Below are positions 42,483 to 52,846 of a DNA stretch of 64,000 bases, in pieces. This stretch comes from Deinococcus metalli (GTDB taxonomy: Bacteria; Deinococcota; Deinococci; Deinococcales; Deinococcaceae): contig NZ_JACHFK010000001.1 of NCBI RefSeq assembly GCF_014201805.1, positions 806,001-870,000 on the forward strand, in the 5' to 3' direction. The first letter of the stretch is position 1. Each line of letters starts with the position of its first letter. A program made the translations under genes and the position numbers. Under the pieces are notes generated by a model, which saw nothing but the letters and a program-made list of their open reading frames with translations, had not been told where the DNA came from and searched no databases.

Positions 42483-43199
42483 ATGACCCGCCGGACAGCC
42501 GGGCCGGCGGGCGGGCACCGCGTGCTCGTGCCGGAGCTGCGGGACGTGATGATCCTCGGGCCGCGAGAGGTGCGCCACCTGCACGTGCTGCGCGTGCGGC
42601 CGGGTGACACCGTGCGCGTGTTCGACGGCGACGGCCACGAGGCCGAGGCGACGGTTGCCACGCTGGACGACGCGCGGGCCGAGCTGCACCTGGGCACGGC
42701 GCTGGCCGGCGCGTCCGAGACACCGATGCCGCTGACCCTGGTCGTGGCGCTGCTCAAGGGCGACAAGCTGGCGGAGGTGGTGCGCGCCGCGACGGAACTC
42801 GGCGTGGCTGACATCCGCCTGATCGTGACGGCCCGCGCGGACGTGCGCGAGATCGGCGCGCAGAAGCTCCAGCGTCTGGAGCGGATCGCGCAGGAGGCGG
42901 CCAAGCAGTCGCGCCGCACCGTCATCCCCGACGTTCACGCGCCCGTGACCGTGGGCGACCTGACATGGCCCGGACAGCTGTTCGTCGCTCAGCCCGGCTC
43001 GACCACACGGATAGGCGACGTGCTGGACTGGGCGGCCCCGGTGACGGTGCTGACCGGCCCGGAAGGCGGCCTGACTGACGCGGAGGTGACGGCACTGGCG
43101 GCGCGCGGCGCCATACCCGTCACGCTGGGGCCACGCATCCTGCGGGCGGAGACGGCGCCGGTCGCGCTCCTGGGGGCCATCGCCGCGCTGGGGCGCTGA
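42483..43199 (+). CDS. rsmE: 16S rRNA m3U1498 methyltransferase
   Basis: Methylates N3 of U1498 of 16S rRNA with S-adenosylmethionine. The 238-residue protein has the N-terminal PUA-like domain (HLHVLRVRPGDTVRVFDGDG) and the SPOUT knot. The conserved knot segments are ERIAQEAAKQSRRTVIP, VLTGPEGGLTDAEV and VTLGPRILRAETAPVALL. The ATG start at 42483 overlaps the end of the repeat element, so initiation signals are not obvious. recO is convergent with its stop 6 nt away. Confidence 0.95.
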   Translation: MTRRTAGPAGGHRVLVPELRDVMILGPREVRHLHVLRVRPGDTVRVFDGDGHEAEATVATLDDARAELHLGTALAGASETPMPLTLVVALLKGDKLAEVVRAATELGVADIRLIVTARADVREIGAQKLQRLERIAQEAAKQSRRTVIPDVHAPVTVGDLTWPGQLFVAQPGSTTRIGDVLDWAAPVTVLTGPEGGLTDAEVTALAARGAIPVTLGPRILRAETAPVALLGAIAALGR

Positions 43200-43205
43200 G
43201 GGCCG

Positions 43206-43949
43206 TCAGGCCGGAACGCTGGCGATCGGCGCCGCCGTGGGCAGAAGTTGCCGCCAGGATTTCACATCGCCCACGTGGGTGGTCACGTAGCGTTCCAGCG
43301 CGCGCCACAGGGCCGGACGCTGCGCGTGGGGCACCGGCGCGTCCATGCTGACCCTGACGGTCTGCCGCACGACACTGCGCAGGAAGGCCAGCGCCTCGGT
43401 CGGGTACGCGGGCAGGCTGCTGCACTTGCCGCACAGCAGCTGACCGCCCAGCGGGTCCGGATGGGCAGGTGCGGGGGCGCGGCAGCGCGCGCAGTGGGCG
43501 GTGTTCTGCACGAAGCCCGCCAGCGCCAGCAGCTTGTGGCTCAGCACCAGGGCCACCCACTCGGGGTCCGGCTGGTGCGACAAGCCGCGCAGGGCGCCGG
43601 CGAACAGATCGAAGGCCTGGTCGCTGAACTCGCCTTCCTGGAACAGGGCGTCGGCGAACTCGGCCAGCAGGTGCGCGAAGGCGTAGCGCTCGGGCTCGGC
43701 CAGCCGCGGCAGGGCGCCCTCCAAGATGGCCTGCTTCACGCTGGCGAGATCGTTGTGCGGCCCCTGATAGACCTGCACGCCAACGTGGTGGAAGAGGTTC
43801 AGTCGGCTGGCAAGTGGCCCGCGCACTCCGCCGCGCGCCACGGCCTTGAGCTTGCCCTGCGGAGTCAGCAGGGTCACGATGATGTCGCCAGCGGGCGTCA
43901 CGCGCCGCCGGATGACGATGCCGCTGCGGTTCGCGGTGCGTGACCTCAC
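43206..43949 (-). CDS. recO: DNA repair protein RecO
   Basis: Loads RecA onto gapped DNA together with RecR, part of the RecFOR pathway that replaces RecBCD in Deinococcus. The 247-residue protein has an N-terminal OB fold ([35 protein letters not shown]) and a helical domain with a four-cysteine zinc site (CARC near residue 150, CGKC near 172). GTG at 43949 lies 6 nt after TAGACT; another in-frame GTG at 43955 touches the hexamer and is less likely. Confidence 0.92.
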   Translation of the reverse strand: MRSRTANRSGIVIRRRVTPAGDIIVTLLTPQGKLKAVARGGVRGPLASRLNLFHHVGVQVYQGPHNDLASVKQAILEGALPRLAEPERYAFAHLLAEFADALFQEGEFSDQAFDLFAGALRGLSHQPDPEWVALVLSHKLLALAGFVQNTAHCARCRAPAPAHPDPLGGQLLCGKCSSLPAYPTEALAFLRSVVRQTVRVSMDAPVPHAQRPALWRALERYVTTHVGDVKSWRQLLPTAAPIASVPA

Positions 43950-43955
43950 CCTCAC

Positions 43956-43961
43956 AGTCTA
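43956..43961 (-). promoter_or_regulatory. -10 hexamer TAGACT for recO
   Basis: Ends 6 nt before the GTG at 43949 on the minus strand. It decides the choice between two in-frame GTG codons. Confidence 0.45.
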
Positions 43962-44019
43962 GTGCCGGGACCACGCGGCGGCTGTGCCAGCGTCCACACT
44001 CGCGTGCAGGCGGCGCGGG

Positions 44020-44025
44020 TACACT
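44020..44025 (+). promoter_or_regulatory. -10 hexamer TACACT, leaderless type
   Basis: TACACT ends 7 nt before the ATG at 44033. Confidence 0.5.
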
Positions 44026-44032
44026 GCCGTGA

Positions 44033-44434
44033 ATGAGTGACGCGCACCGCCGTGACCACAGCGTCCGAGACCTGCTCCGGGAACTGTTTCCCGAGACCCA
44101 CCGTGAACTGTTCGGACAAGACCAGACGGCCGCGCCGCCGACACTGGGCCTTTACGCCGTGGCGGACGGCCGCCTAGCGCTGGTGCAGGGCGACCAGCTG
44201 GCGGAATTCACGCCGCTCGATCCCAAGGGCAGCAAGGCGCTGCACTGCGACCTGTGCCACTACACCCGCAGCCGCACTGAGGCCGCCGTGTACCGCGTGC
44301 ATGTGGGCCGCCGCCTGACGCGCTACGTGACGCTGTGTACCGGCACCGACAGCTGCCAGAAGCGGGCCGGGACGCGCGGCCTGACGCACCTCGCGGACCG
44401 CATCTTCCCCATCGAGCCCGTGACGATGGAGTGA
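44033..44434 (+). CDS. small protein with a treble-clef-like cysteine motif
   Basis: A 133-residue protein. The N-terminal part is helical ([18 protein letters not shown]); the C-terminal half has CDLC (about residues 71-74) and, 30 residues later, CTGTDSC. This C-X2-C ... C-X5-C layout resembles the treble-clef zinc finger at the C terminus of elongation-factor-G-binding (FBP) proteins, with the basic segment [18 protein letters not shown] after it. The assignment is tentative. It could bind RNA or the ribosome. It is divergent from recO and next to MgtC/SapB. Confidence 0.65.
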   Translation: MSDAHRRDHSVRDLLRELFPETHRELFGQDQTAAPPTLGLYAVADGRLALVQGDQLAEFTPLDPKGSKALHCDLCHYTRSRTEAAVYRVHVGRRLTRYVTLCTGTDSCQKRAGTRGLTHLADRIFPIEPVTME

Positions 44435-44529
44435 GCGCTCTGAGGAGCGACCGACGTCTGGCGCGGGCCGCGACCACCCCGCTGGTGATCCGTGAGGGCC
44501 GGGCCGCTGCTGTCGCCGGCGTCGGCGGC

Positions 44530-44535
44530 TAGCGT
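44530..44535 (+). promoter_or_regulatory. -10 hexamer TAGCGT, leaderless type
   Basis: TAGCGT ends 6 nt before the GTG at 44542. Confidence 0.35.
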
Positions 44536-44541
44536 GGGAAG

Positions 44542-45033
44542 GTGACTGAGGTGTGGCCATCCGTCCTGAGTGAACTTCGCCTGCTGGTGGGACTGCTGGT
44601 GGCGGCCGTGCTGAGCGGCCTGGTCGGCTGGGAACGCGAAGCCCACCGCACCGGCGCGGGGCTGCGCACGCACATGCTGGTAGGCATCAGCTCCGCGCTG
44701 TTCGTGGTACTGGCCGAGCAGCTGATCGTGCAGTACGGCGTGTCCAGCAGCGGCGTGCGCTTCGATCTGGTGGGCGTGCTGGCCGCCGTGGTCAGCGGCG
44801 TGAGCTTCCTGGGCGCGGGCACCATCTTCTCGTCGGGCCGGGGCGAGCGCACGCGCGGGCTGACCACGGCGGCCAGCCTCCTGGCCACCGCAGGCGTGGG
44901 CGTCGCGTGCGGACTGCACCTGTACGTCTTCGCGACGGGCGCGACAGTACTGTTCCTCTTCGTGCTGCGGCCCCTCCAGCGCATGACCGAGCGGCCCAAA
45001 CGGCCTCCGCAGGACGCGGATTCGCTCGAATGA
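44542..45033 (+). CDS. MgtC/SapB family membrane protein
   Basis: A 163-residue membrane protein with five hydrophobic helices. The MgtC/SapB pattern is present: [43 protein letters not shown] at the N terminus and [39 protein letters not shown] in the middle. MgtC modulates ATP synthase and supports growth at low magnesium in pathogens; SapB-type members have no settled role. The acidic C-terminal domain of MgtC is absent, so it is the short SapB type. Confidence 0.9.
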   Translation: MTEVWPSVLSELRLLVGLLVAAVLSGLVGWEREAHRTGAGLRTHMLVGISSALFVVLAEQLIVQYGVSSSGVRFDLVGVLAAVVSGVSFLGAGTIFSSGRGERTRGLTTAASLLATAGVGVACGLHLYVFATGATVLFLFVLRPLQRMTERPKRPPQDADSLE

Positions 45034-45055
45034 CGCCCGGCCATCCGGCGGCCAC

Positions 45056-45086
45056 TTGCCGCTTCGCGGAATATTGTATACAATAT
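45056..45086 (+). promoter_or_regulatory. promoter and GntR operator of the proline operon
   Basis: TTGCCG (45056-45061), a 17-nt spacer and TACAAT (45079-45084). A perfect 16-bp palindrome, ATATTGTATACAATAT (45071-45086), covers the -10 box; it fits operators of FCD-domain GntR regulators. The -10 ends 7 nt before the ATG at 45092, so the message is probably leaderless. A bound regulator would block polymerase directly. Confidence 0.85.
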
Positions 45087-45091
45087 CCACA

Positions 45092-45741
45092 ATGACCTCC
45101 TTCGAGCGGCCCACCCTGGTGCGCGACAGCGTGTATGACCACCTGCGCCGCGCGCTGCTAGACGGCGACATCGCTCCGGGCGAACGCCTCGCGGAGGTCG
45201 AACTCGGGCAGCACCTCGGCGTGTCCCGCACTCCGATCCGCGAGGCCCTGATGCGCCTGACGCAGGACGGCCTGCTCGTCGCGGAGGCGAACAAGGGCGT
45301 GCGCGTGCGCACCGTCACCTCCGCCGAGGCCCGCGACGCCTACGTGGTGCGCGAGGAACTCGACGGTCTTGCCGCCGCGCTGGCCGCCGAGCAGCACGCC
45401 GCCTCGGACGCCGCCCTGCTCCGCAGCGCCCTGAACCGCCTGAATGGTGCCCCCACCACCGACTACCGCGAACAGACCCGGCTCGACCTCGCGTACCACC
45501 GCGCGGTCACGGACGCCGCGCACAACACCGTGCTGGGTATCCTCGCGCGCGACCTGGAGCAGCGCGTGGCGCTGATCAAGCACCAGACCCGCACGTACAA
45601 CGCCCACCCGGACACGGCCGCGCAGCACGCCGCGATCCTCCAGGCGATCCTGGACCGCGACGCGCCCGCCGCCCGCGAGGCCGCCCGCGCCCACGTCCGC
45701 ACCTTCGCCGCACTCGTCCTGAGCGACCTTGGAGACCCCAC

Positions 45742-45745
<4 letters not shown>
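45092..45745 (+). CDS. GntR family regulator (FCD domain) of proline catabolism
   Basis: A 217-residue regulator. The winged helix is about residues 8-70 ([47 protein letters not shown]); the FCD domain has [14 protein letters not shown] as its metal/ligand motif and a further histidine in AAQHAAIL. Its stop overlaps the start of the proline dehydrogenase gene (ATGA), so it is co-translated with its probable targets. It most likely represses its own operon until proline or a derivative appears; the ligand is inferred from context. Confidence 0.9.
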
Positions 45746-46674
<929 letters not shown>

Positions 46675-46754
46675 ACGGGCCATCGGCTCTGAGCCATGAG
46701 CTTTGAGCCAGCCCGTCTCCCCTGATTGCCCACCGCCCCCGAAGGAGTGCCCAC

Positions 46755-48326
46755 ATGCTGAAAATCCAGGAGTACCGCCCCCAGCCCTTTACCGACTTCA
46801 CGCTCGACGAGAACGTGCGGGCCTACAAGGACGCCCTGAAGACAGTCCGCGCCGAGCTGGTTGGCAAGCACTACCCGCTGGTCATCGACGGCGAGCGCGT
46901 GGACACCGCCGAGAAGCTGACCTCGCTGAACCCCTGCGACACCTCGGAAGTGGTGGGCACGACGGCAAAGGCAACCATAGAGGATGCCGAGCGGGCCTTG
47001 CAGGGCGCGTGGACAGCGTTCGAGACGTGGAAGACGTGGGACATGGACGCCCGCGCCCGGATTCTGCTGAAGGCCGCCGCGATCCTGAAGCGCCGCCGCC
47101 TGGAAGCGTGCGCGCTGATGAGCGTCGAGGTCGGCAAGAACTACGCCGAGGCCGACGTGGAGGTCGCGGAGGCCATCGACTTCCTGGAGTACTACGCGCG
47201 CAGCGCCATCAAGTACGCGGGCTTCGGCGCGGCCGAGACGACGTGGTTCGAGGGCGAGGAGAACGGCCTGATGTACCTGCCGCTGGGCGTGGGCGTCAGC
47301 ATCAGCCCGTGGAACTTCCCGTGCGCGATCTTCCTGGGCATGCTGGCCGCGCCCATCGTGGCGGGCAACTGCGTGATCGCCAAACCCGCCGAGGACAGCG
47401 GCCTGATCGCGGGGATGATGGTGGACATCCTGCTGGAAGCGGGACTGCCCGCCGGGGTGCTCCAGTTCCTGCCGGGTGTGGGCAAGGAGGTCGGGGAATA
47501 CCTGACCACGCACGCAAGGACGCGCTTCATCACGTTCACGGGCAGCCGCGCGGTGGGACTGCACATCAACGAGGTCGCCGCGAAGGTGCAGCCGGGCCAG
47601 AAGTGGATTAAGAAGGTCATCCTGGAACTGGGCGGCAAGGACGGCATGATCGTGGACGAGACCGCAGACGTGGACGTGGCCGTGACGGCCGCCGTGCAGG
47701 GAGCGTTCGGCTTCAACGGCCAGAAGTGCTCCGCGATGAGCCGCCTGATCGTGGTGGACAGCGTGTACGACGACGTGGTCAGCGCCTTCGTGGAGCGGGC
47801 GCGGGCACTGAAGGTCGGCACTGGCGAGGAGAACGCGAACGTCACGGCGGTCGTGAACCAGATGAGCTTTGACAAGATCAGGGGCTACCTCGACCTCGCG
47901 CCGCAGGAGGGCACGGTGCTGCTGGGCGGCGAGGCCACGGGCGAGGCGGGCGGCAAGACCGGGTACTACGTGCCGCCGACCATCGTGGGCGACGTGAAGC
48001 GCGGCGCCCGGCTGGCGCAGGAGGAGATCTTCGGGCCGGTCGTGTCGGTGATCCGAGCCAGGGACTGGCAGGACGCGCTGGACATCGCCAACAGCACGGA
48101 GTACGGCCTGACCGGCGGCGTGTGCAGCCGGAACCGGGCGCGGCTGGAGCAGGCCCGCCGCGAGTTCGAGGCCGGGAACCTGTACTTCAACCGCAAGATC
48201 ACCGGGGCCATCGTGGGCGTGCAGCCCTTCGGCGGCTACAACATGAGCGGCACGGACAGCAAGGCGGGCGGCCCGGACTACCTGGCGAACTTCCTGCAGC
48301 TGAAGGCCGTGACCGAACGCTGGTAA
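46755..48326 (+). CDS. pruA: L-glutamate gamma-semialdehyde dehydrogenase
   Basis: Oxidises glutamate semialdehyde (hydrolysed pyrroline-5-carboxylate) to glutamate with NAD. It completes proline catabolism. The 523-residue aldehyde dehydrogenase has the catalytic glutamate in [13 protein letters not shown] (about residue 292), the nucleophilic cysteine in [15 protein letters not shown] (about residue 326), and the [34 protein letters not shown] ending typical of RocA/PruA. GAAGGAG precedes the ATG. The 80-nt gap after putA contains a short imperfect direct repeat (GAGCCATGAGCTTTGAGCCA). Confidence 0.95.
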   Translation: MLKIQEYRPQPFTDFTLDENVRAYKDALKTVRAELVGKHYPLVIDGERVDTAEKLTSLNPCDTSEVVGTTAKATIEDAERALQGAWTAFETWKTWDMDARARILLKAAAILKRRRLEACALMSVEVGKNYAEADVEVAEAIDFLEYYARSAIKYAGFGAAETTWFEGEENGLMYLPLGVGVSISPWNFPCAIFLGMLAAPIVAGNCVIAKPAEDSGLIAGMMVDILLEAGLPAGVLQFLPGVGKEVGEYLTTHARTRFITFTGSRAVGLHINEVAAKVQPGQKWIKKVILELGGKDGMIVDETADVDVAVTAAVQGAFGFNGQKCSAMSRLIVVDSVYDDVVSAFVERARALKVGTGEENANVTAVVNQMSFDKIRGYLDLAPQEGTVLLGGEATGEAGGKTGYYVPPTIVGDVKRGARLAQEEIFGPVVSVIRARDWQDALDIANSTEYGLTGGVCSRNRARLEQARREFEAGNLYFNRKITGAIVGVQPFGGYNMSGTDSKAGGPDYLANFLQLKAVTERW

Positions 48327-48713
48327 GACCGGTCCCCGGGCCGCCGTCTTAGAAAACGACAACAATTATGGAGCGCGGGCGTGAATGGTTGCCGCGCTCC
48401 TTGCGTTTGAACATCAAACGGCTCCGTTGCCTTCGGTTTGGGTGGGAATGGCGGCGGCCGGTTCACCCGTGACAACCCAGACATGTCGGAACCTATGTGC
48501 AGGACGTCGCTTCGACGTCATCTTGCTCCGACTCCAAAGATGTCTAGGCAGGTACTCCGGTGAGGCTGGGCGTGACACTACTATCCGCCCAAGTTCCATC
48601 CTTTTCGTTGTCACGCAGTCCAACGCCGGTCGTGAGCCAGTCACGGCCTCCCTCCGGAGTCTTTGTCGTCCGGGCGGAGTTGCCGGACGTCTTCCCCTGT
48701 TCCCGGAGGAACC
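48327..48713. other. 387-nt intergenic region with several hairpins
   Basis: No gene is supported. After the pruA stop there is a 9-bp hairpin at 48370-48400, a palindrome CGTTTGA-ACA-TCAAACG at 48404-48420 and a 7-bp inverted repeat GACGTCG-CTT-CGACGTC at 48503-48519. G+C content is lower than in the genes. The second half should hold the promoter of the S8 protease, but I could not pick out convincing -35 and -10 boxes. Confidence 0.5.
48370..48408 (+). terminator. terminator-like hairpin after pruA
   Basis: GGAGCGCGG (48370-48378) pairs with CCGCGCTCC (48392-48400) over a 13-nt loop, followed by TTGCGTTT. Confidence 0.65.
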
Positions 48714-50456
48714 ATGAAGCACCCCCGCTCCCTGTTCGCGGCCACCCTGGCCCTGTCCCTCGCCGCGTGCAGCCAGCAGACCGCCGTGACCCCCACGGCC
48801 AGCGAGAGTGCCGCGGGCGGCACCTACCTCGTCGGCTTCCGGCAGGACGGCCTGAGCAGCCAGAGCCTGAGCGCACAGGCGACCGTGCAGGCCCAGGCCA
48901 TCACCGCGGCCGGCGGCGTCATCACCACCCAGTGGGCGGACATCAGCGCGGCGGCCGTCAAGCTCACCCCCACGGCGCTGGCGAAGCTCAAGGGCAACCC
49001 CCTGATCGAGTATGTCGAACAGGAAGCCGCGCACCACGCGCTGGGCGGCCGGCACCTGACCACGGACGCCGGGGCGAGCGGTAAACCCGGCAGCGTCACG
49101 CCGACCTCCACAACGGCCGCTCCGTACACGCCCAGCGGCGAGTTCACCTGGGGCGACAACGCGCTGCGCGTGCCGGACCTCCGCACGGCCGGATACACCG
49201 GGGCGAGCACGACCATCAAGGTCGCCGTGTGCGTGCTGGACACCGGCATCGACGGCAATCACCCCGAGTTCCAGCGCAAGCTCAAGGGCTTCAAGAACTT
49301 CACCGGTGAAGCCAACCGCAGTGACGCGTACGCCCCGAACGACGTGTCGCACCACGGCACGCATGTGTCGGGAACCGTCTTCGCACAGTACGGGGCGGGC
49401 ACCGGCGCGTCCGGCCTGCAGCCCGGCGAGGACGCCAACGGCGTGGGCGGTGTGGCGACCGGCGCCGACCTGTACATGGGCCGAGTGCTGGGTGACACCG
49501 GGTCCGGCAGCAGCAGCGGCATCATCAACGGCCTGAACTGGTGCGCGGCGCAGCTCAAGAGCCAGGGCGGGACCGAGGACAAGGTCGTCGTATCGATGAG
49601 CCTGGGCGGCGGCAGCCGGAGCACCACCGAACAGCGCGCCTACACCAGCGCGTACAACAAGGGCGTGCTGATCGTCGCGGCCACCGGCAACGACGGCGCG
49701 GCCGTGTCGTACCCCGCCGCGTACGACAACGTGGTCGGTGTGGCCGCCGTGGACAACACCCTCGCCAAGGCCAGCTTCAGCAACTTCGGCACGCAGGTCG
49801 ATCTGTCCGGCCCCGGCGTCGCCGTGCTGAGCAGCGTGCCACTCGGACAGGGCGCGGCGGCCAGCGCCTCGGGCGGCGGCGTGACCTTCACCGACGTGAC
49901 TGGGGCCGACAACAGCGCCAAGACGACCGTCAGCGGCACCATCGTGAAGGCCGGCGACGGCACCGGCACGGCCGGCGCGAACCAGTTCTGCGGCACCAGC
50001 ACCCGCAACAGCGCCCTGGCAAACAACATCGCCCTGATCTCGCGCGGCACCTGCACCTTCGAGGAGAAGGTCGCCAACGCGAACGCCAGCGGCGCCAAGG
50101 CCGTCATGATCTACAACAACGCCGCTGGCCCGCTGGGCATGAGCCTCACCAACACCTACGCCATCCCGGTCGTGGGCATCCTCCAGACCGACGGGCAGGC
50201 GCTGCTGGGCAAACTGCCCACCACCGGCACCGTTGCGGTGACCACCGCCGACTACGAGTACTTCGACGGCACCAGCATGGCGACCCCGCACGTGTCGGCC
50301 GCCGCCGCAGTGGTGTGGGCCGCCAAGCCCACCCTGACGAACGCGCAGCTCCTCAGCCTGCTGACCTCCACGGCCAGGGATCTGGGCACGGCCGGCAAGG
50401 ACAACAACTTCGGCTACGGCCTGGTCGACCCGTACAAGGCCATCACCGGCAGGTAA
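48714..50456 (+). CDS. secreted S8 (subtilisin-like) serine protease, lipoprotein signal
   Basis: A 580-residue subtilase. The signal peptide ends in SLAACS, a lipobox, so the protein is probably anchored by lipid. A propeptide of the I9 type (about residues 35-105) precedes the catalytic domain. The triad is D176 (VLDTGIDG), H214 (HHGTHVSG) and S521 (DGTSMATPHVS), with the oxyanion asparagine in AATGNDG. A protease-associated (PA) domain of about 130 residues is inserted before the serine (GTIVKAGDGTGTAG ... VGILQTDGQAL). GGAGG precedes the ATG. Probable role: digestion of external protein. Confidence 0.93.
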   Translation: MKHPRSLFAATLALSLAACSQQTAVTPTASESAAGGTYLVGFRQDGLSSQSLSAQATVQAQAITAAGGVITTQWADISAAAVKLTPTALAKLKGNPLIEYVEQEAAHHALGGRHLTTDAGASGKPGSVTPTSTTAAPYTPSGEFTWGDNALRVPDLRTAGYTGASTTIKVAVCVLDTGIDGNHPEFQRKLKGFKNFTGEANRSDAYAPNDVSHHGTHVSGTVFAQYGAGTGASGLQPGEDANGVGGVATGADLYMGRVLGDTGSGSSSGIINGLNWCAAQLKSQGGTEDKVVVSMSLGGGSRSTTEQRAYTSAYNKGVLIVAATGNDGAAVSYPAAYDNVVGVAAVDNTLAKASFSNFGTQVDLSGPGVAVLSSVPLGQGAAASASGGGVTFTDVTGADNSAKTTVSGTIVKAGDGTGTAGANQFCGTSTRNSALANNIALISRGTCTFEEKVANANASGAKAVMIYNNAAGPLGMSLTNTYAIPVVGILQTDGQALLGKLPTTGTVAVTTADYEYFDGTSMATPHVSAAAAVVWAAKPTLTNAQLLSLLTSTARDLGTAGKDNNFGYGLVDPYKAITGR

Positions 50457-50472
50457 GCTCCTGAGTTGCCCC

Positions 50473-50499
50473 GCCCTCCACGCACGTGGAGGGCTTTTT
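50473..50499 (+). terminator. intrinsic terminator after the S8 protease gene
   Basis: GCCCTCCACG (50473-50482) pairs with CGTGGAGGGC (50485-50494), followed by TTTTT. The stem must open at the tip to form a loop. Confidence 0.9.
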
Positions 50500-51845
50500 C
50501 ATCTGTCTCGCTCCGCCATCAGCGTGTTCACGATCAGGGCGCCGCCCAGGATGGCGGGAATGCCACCGCCGGGATGAACGCCGGTGCCCACCTGCCACAG
50601 GCCCGGCGCCACGTGGTACGGCTGCGGATGCAGCGGCCCGGCGCGCCACGCCGGGGCTGCCGCTCCGTAGATCGCGCCGCCCGGATGGCCGCCCAGCACG
50701 TAGTGGGCAGGGGTCAGCGTCCGGGCGTCCCGCAGGGCCGGAAGCAGGTCCGGCACGTCCAGCCGCCGGGCCACGCGCCGCAGTTCGGCCTGCACCCACG
50801 GGTGATCGGGGCTGGGAGCCGCGCCGGTCGCGGGCATGCTGATGAGCACCGTCACGCGGGGAGGGTCGTGGTGCACCATGGTCAGGGTGCTGTCCGGCAG
50901 CGCGCCCGCCCGCAGCGCCCGGCGCAGGGCGCGAAAGTCGTCCGGGGGAACGATGCTGGTGTAGGGCAGCGGCAGGGGTCGGTCCAGCACGCCGTACAGC
51001 ACAAATCCGCTGACGGTCCGGCGGCCCACCGGACTGCGCGTGGAGTGGCGTCGCAGCGCGGCCAGCCGGGTTGGGTCGATCGCGCTGACCAGCACGTCGT
51101 GCCGCACGGTCTCGCCGCCGTCCAGTTCGAGCGTGGTAGCGCGCAGCCCGGTGACTGCACAGCCCGTCCGGATCACCACGCCCCGGCGTCCGGCCAGCGC
51201 CAGCAGCGTGTCGAGCAGAGCGCCCATGCCGGCGGCGGGGCGGTAGACCTGCCCGTCCAGCAGGGCCGGGATCAGGGCGTAGAGGGCCGGGGCGTCCCAC
51301 GGCGTGACGCCCGCGTTGAGCGCGTGGGTCGCCAGGGCGTGCTCCAGCGCGGGGGGCAGCCGCTGTGCACGCAGCCACGCGTGGGCGGTGGGATGCCGGC
51401 CCGTCACGCCGAACAGCGCCCGCGCCGCCCGCAGGAACGCCGGATCGGTCACTCGGGGCGGCGTGGTGAGCAGGGTGGTCAGGTGCGGGCGCAGCGGCGC
51501 GGCCGTCCGCACGTAGGATCGCCAGTGCGGGTGCAGCGGATGGTCCGGCGGCACGGGCAGCGGGACGGGGCCAAACGGCGTGTGGTGCACGCCCAATCCG
51601 CCCGGCAGGGGCCGCAGGTCGAGCGGATCGGGTTCGCCCACGCGCTCCACGTACGCGCGCCACACCTCGGGAAACGTAAAGAGGCTCGGGCCGGTGTCGA
51701 AGGTGACGGCGCCGACCTGCTCACGGCGCAGCTTGCCGCCGGCCCGGTCGCGCTCGTACACCGTGACGGCGTGCCCGCGCCCACCGAGCAGCGCCGCGAG
51801 CGCCACACCGGCCAGACCGCCCCCGATAATCCCGACCGACCGCAT
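50499..51845 (-). CDS. CrtI/CrtD-type carotenoid desaturase-like FAD oxidoreductase
   Basis: A 448-residue flavoprotein of the phytoene-desaturase family. The dinucleotide-binding N terminus is [37 protein letters not shown], followed by the [12 protein letters not shown] motif. The C terminus [24 protein letters not shown] is diagnostic of CrtI-like enzymes. In Deinococcus such enzymes act in deinoxanthin synthesis, for instance as a 3',4'-desaturase (CrtD). Which step this one performs cannot be decided by eye. It follows the UbiA gene by 3 nt and faces a light-sensor type regulator further upstream. Confidence 0.8.
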   Translation of the reverse strand: MRSVGIIGGGLAGVALAALLGGRGHAVTVYERDRAGGKLRREQVGAVTFDTGPSLFTFPEVWRAYVERVGEPDPLDLRPLPGGLGVHHTPFGPVPLPVPPDHPLHPHWRSYVRTAAPLRPHLTTLLTTPPRVTDPAFLRAARALFGVTGRHPTAHAWLRAQRLPPALEHALATHALNAGVTPWDAPALYALIPALLDGQVYRPAAGMGALLDTLLALAGRRGVVIRTGCAVTGLRATTLELDGGETVRHDVLVSAIDPTRLAALRRHSTRSPVGRRTVSGFVLYGVLDRPLPLPYTSIVPPDDFRALRRALRAGALPDSTLTMVHHDPPRVTVLISMPATGAAPSPDHPWVQAELRRVARRLDVPDLLPALRDARTLTPAHYVLGGHPGGAIYGAAAPAWRAGPLHPQPYHVAPGLWQVGTGVHPGGGIPAILGGALIVNTLMAERDR

Positions 51846-51848
51846 GAA

Positions 51849-52739
51849 TCAGAGCCCGTGCCACAGCCCGCGCGCGAGCAGGTACACCAGTTGCACGCCC
51901 GCCACCGCGCCCACGATCCACGGCGTGACGATGCTCAGGGGGTACAGCCGGGCCGCCCGCTGCGGCGTGGGCGAGCGCAGCAGGCTCAGGGCCATGCCGC
52001 CGCATGTGACGGCCAGGGCCAGCGCCGTCAGGGCCGAGACGGACCACAGCAGCGCGGCGGCCACCGCGAACCAGCTCAGCGCGTAGCACGCGGCGCCGCG
52101 CGCGCCCAGGGTGGTGGCGACAGTGGCAGTGCCCGCGTGCCGGTCGGCTGGAATGTCCTGCACGGCGTCGAAGGCGTGCTTGCCCACCGAGTACGCCATC
52201 AGCGCCAGCAGTGGCAGCCACGGCACCGGGCTGCCGAGGACCAGGGCGGGCAGGGCGAGCGGCAGGGCGTACGCGACGTTACTCAGGCCGTCCAGGAACG
52301 GGCGGGCCTTCACGCGCAGGGGCGGCAGGCTGTACGCCGCGAACAGCGCCGCCGACAGCGCCAGCACCAGCGTCGCGGCGGGCGGCAGGACTATGGCCAG
52401 GACCACGAGGGCCGGCACGTTCCACGTCAGGGTGGCGCGCAGCAGCGGCGCAGCCTCCGCGTCGGCCAGGCGGGCGCCCTGCCACCCACCCTTGCGGCTC
52501 GAGCGGGCATCTTCCTCTCGGTCCCACAGGTCGTTCAGGCCGTAGATCAGCAGGTTGAACGGCAGGGTCAGATACGCCAGCAGCAGCAGCACACCGGCGT
52601 CCAGCGTGTACAGCCGGCCGGTCAGCCAAACGCCCGTGACCAGCGTGCCGATGGTGTTGATCCACAGCGCGGGCCGCGACACCGTGAGCAGGCGCCGCAG
52701 GGGCAGGGTGGTGGGCAGGGTCAGGACTCGGGAGCGCAT
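51849..52739 (-). CDS. UbiA-family prenyltransferase (lycopene-elongase-like)
   Basis: A 296-residue integral-membrane prenyltransferase with about eight helices. The two aspartate motifs that bind prenyl diphosphate through magnesium are NDLWDREED (N69, D70, D73, D77) and [13 protein letters not shown] near residue 190. Partnership with a CrtI/CrtD-type gene suggests action on a carotenoid or a related isoprenoid rather than on an aromatic ring; this is inferred. The ATG at 52739 fits; a longer frame reaches 52799 but overlaps the promoter. TACAAT lies 15 nt upstream on the minus strand. Confidence 0.85.
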   Translation of the reverse strand: MRSRVLTLPTTLPLRRLLTVSRPALWINTIGTLVTGVWLTGRLYTLDAGVLLLLAYLTLPFNLLIYGLNDLWDREEDARSSRKGGWQGARLADAEAAPLLRATLTWNVPALVVLAIVLPPAATLVLALSAALFAAYSLPPLRVKARPFLDGLSNVAYALPLALPALVLGSPVPWLPLLALMAYSVGKHAFDAVQDIPADRHAGTATVATTLGARGAACYALSWFAVAAALLWSVSALTALALAVTCGGMALSLLRSPTPQRAARLYPLSIVTPWIVGAVAGVQLVYLLARGLWHGL

Positions 52740-52753
52740 GGTCGTCCGGGCCG

Positions 52754-52838
52754 CATTGTACGGGCGCGGCTCCCTGCGGAGGTCCCCGTGCGAGGGCACG
52801 AATGCTTACGATTGGCACGCACGCCGTCCGGAACAATG
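52754..52838. promoter_or_regulatory. divergent control region of the UbiA and CarH-like genes
   Basis: Minus-strand TACAAT (52760-52755) is the likely -10 of the UbiA-desaturase pair. CATTGT (52754-52759) is mirrored by ACAATG (52833-52838), close to the start of the regulator gene. The sequence around them, CATTGTACGG and CCGGAACAATG, extends the symmetry. These may be operator half-sites for the MerR-type protein. Confidence 0.45.
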
Positions 52839-52846
52839 GCGGAAGG

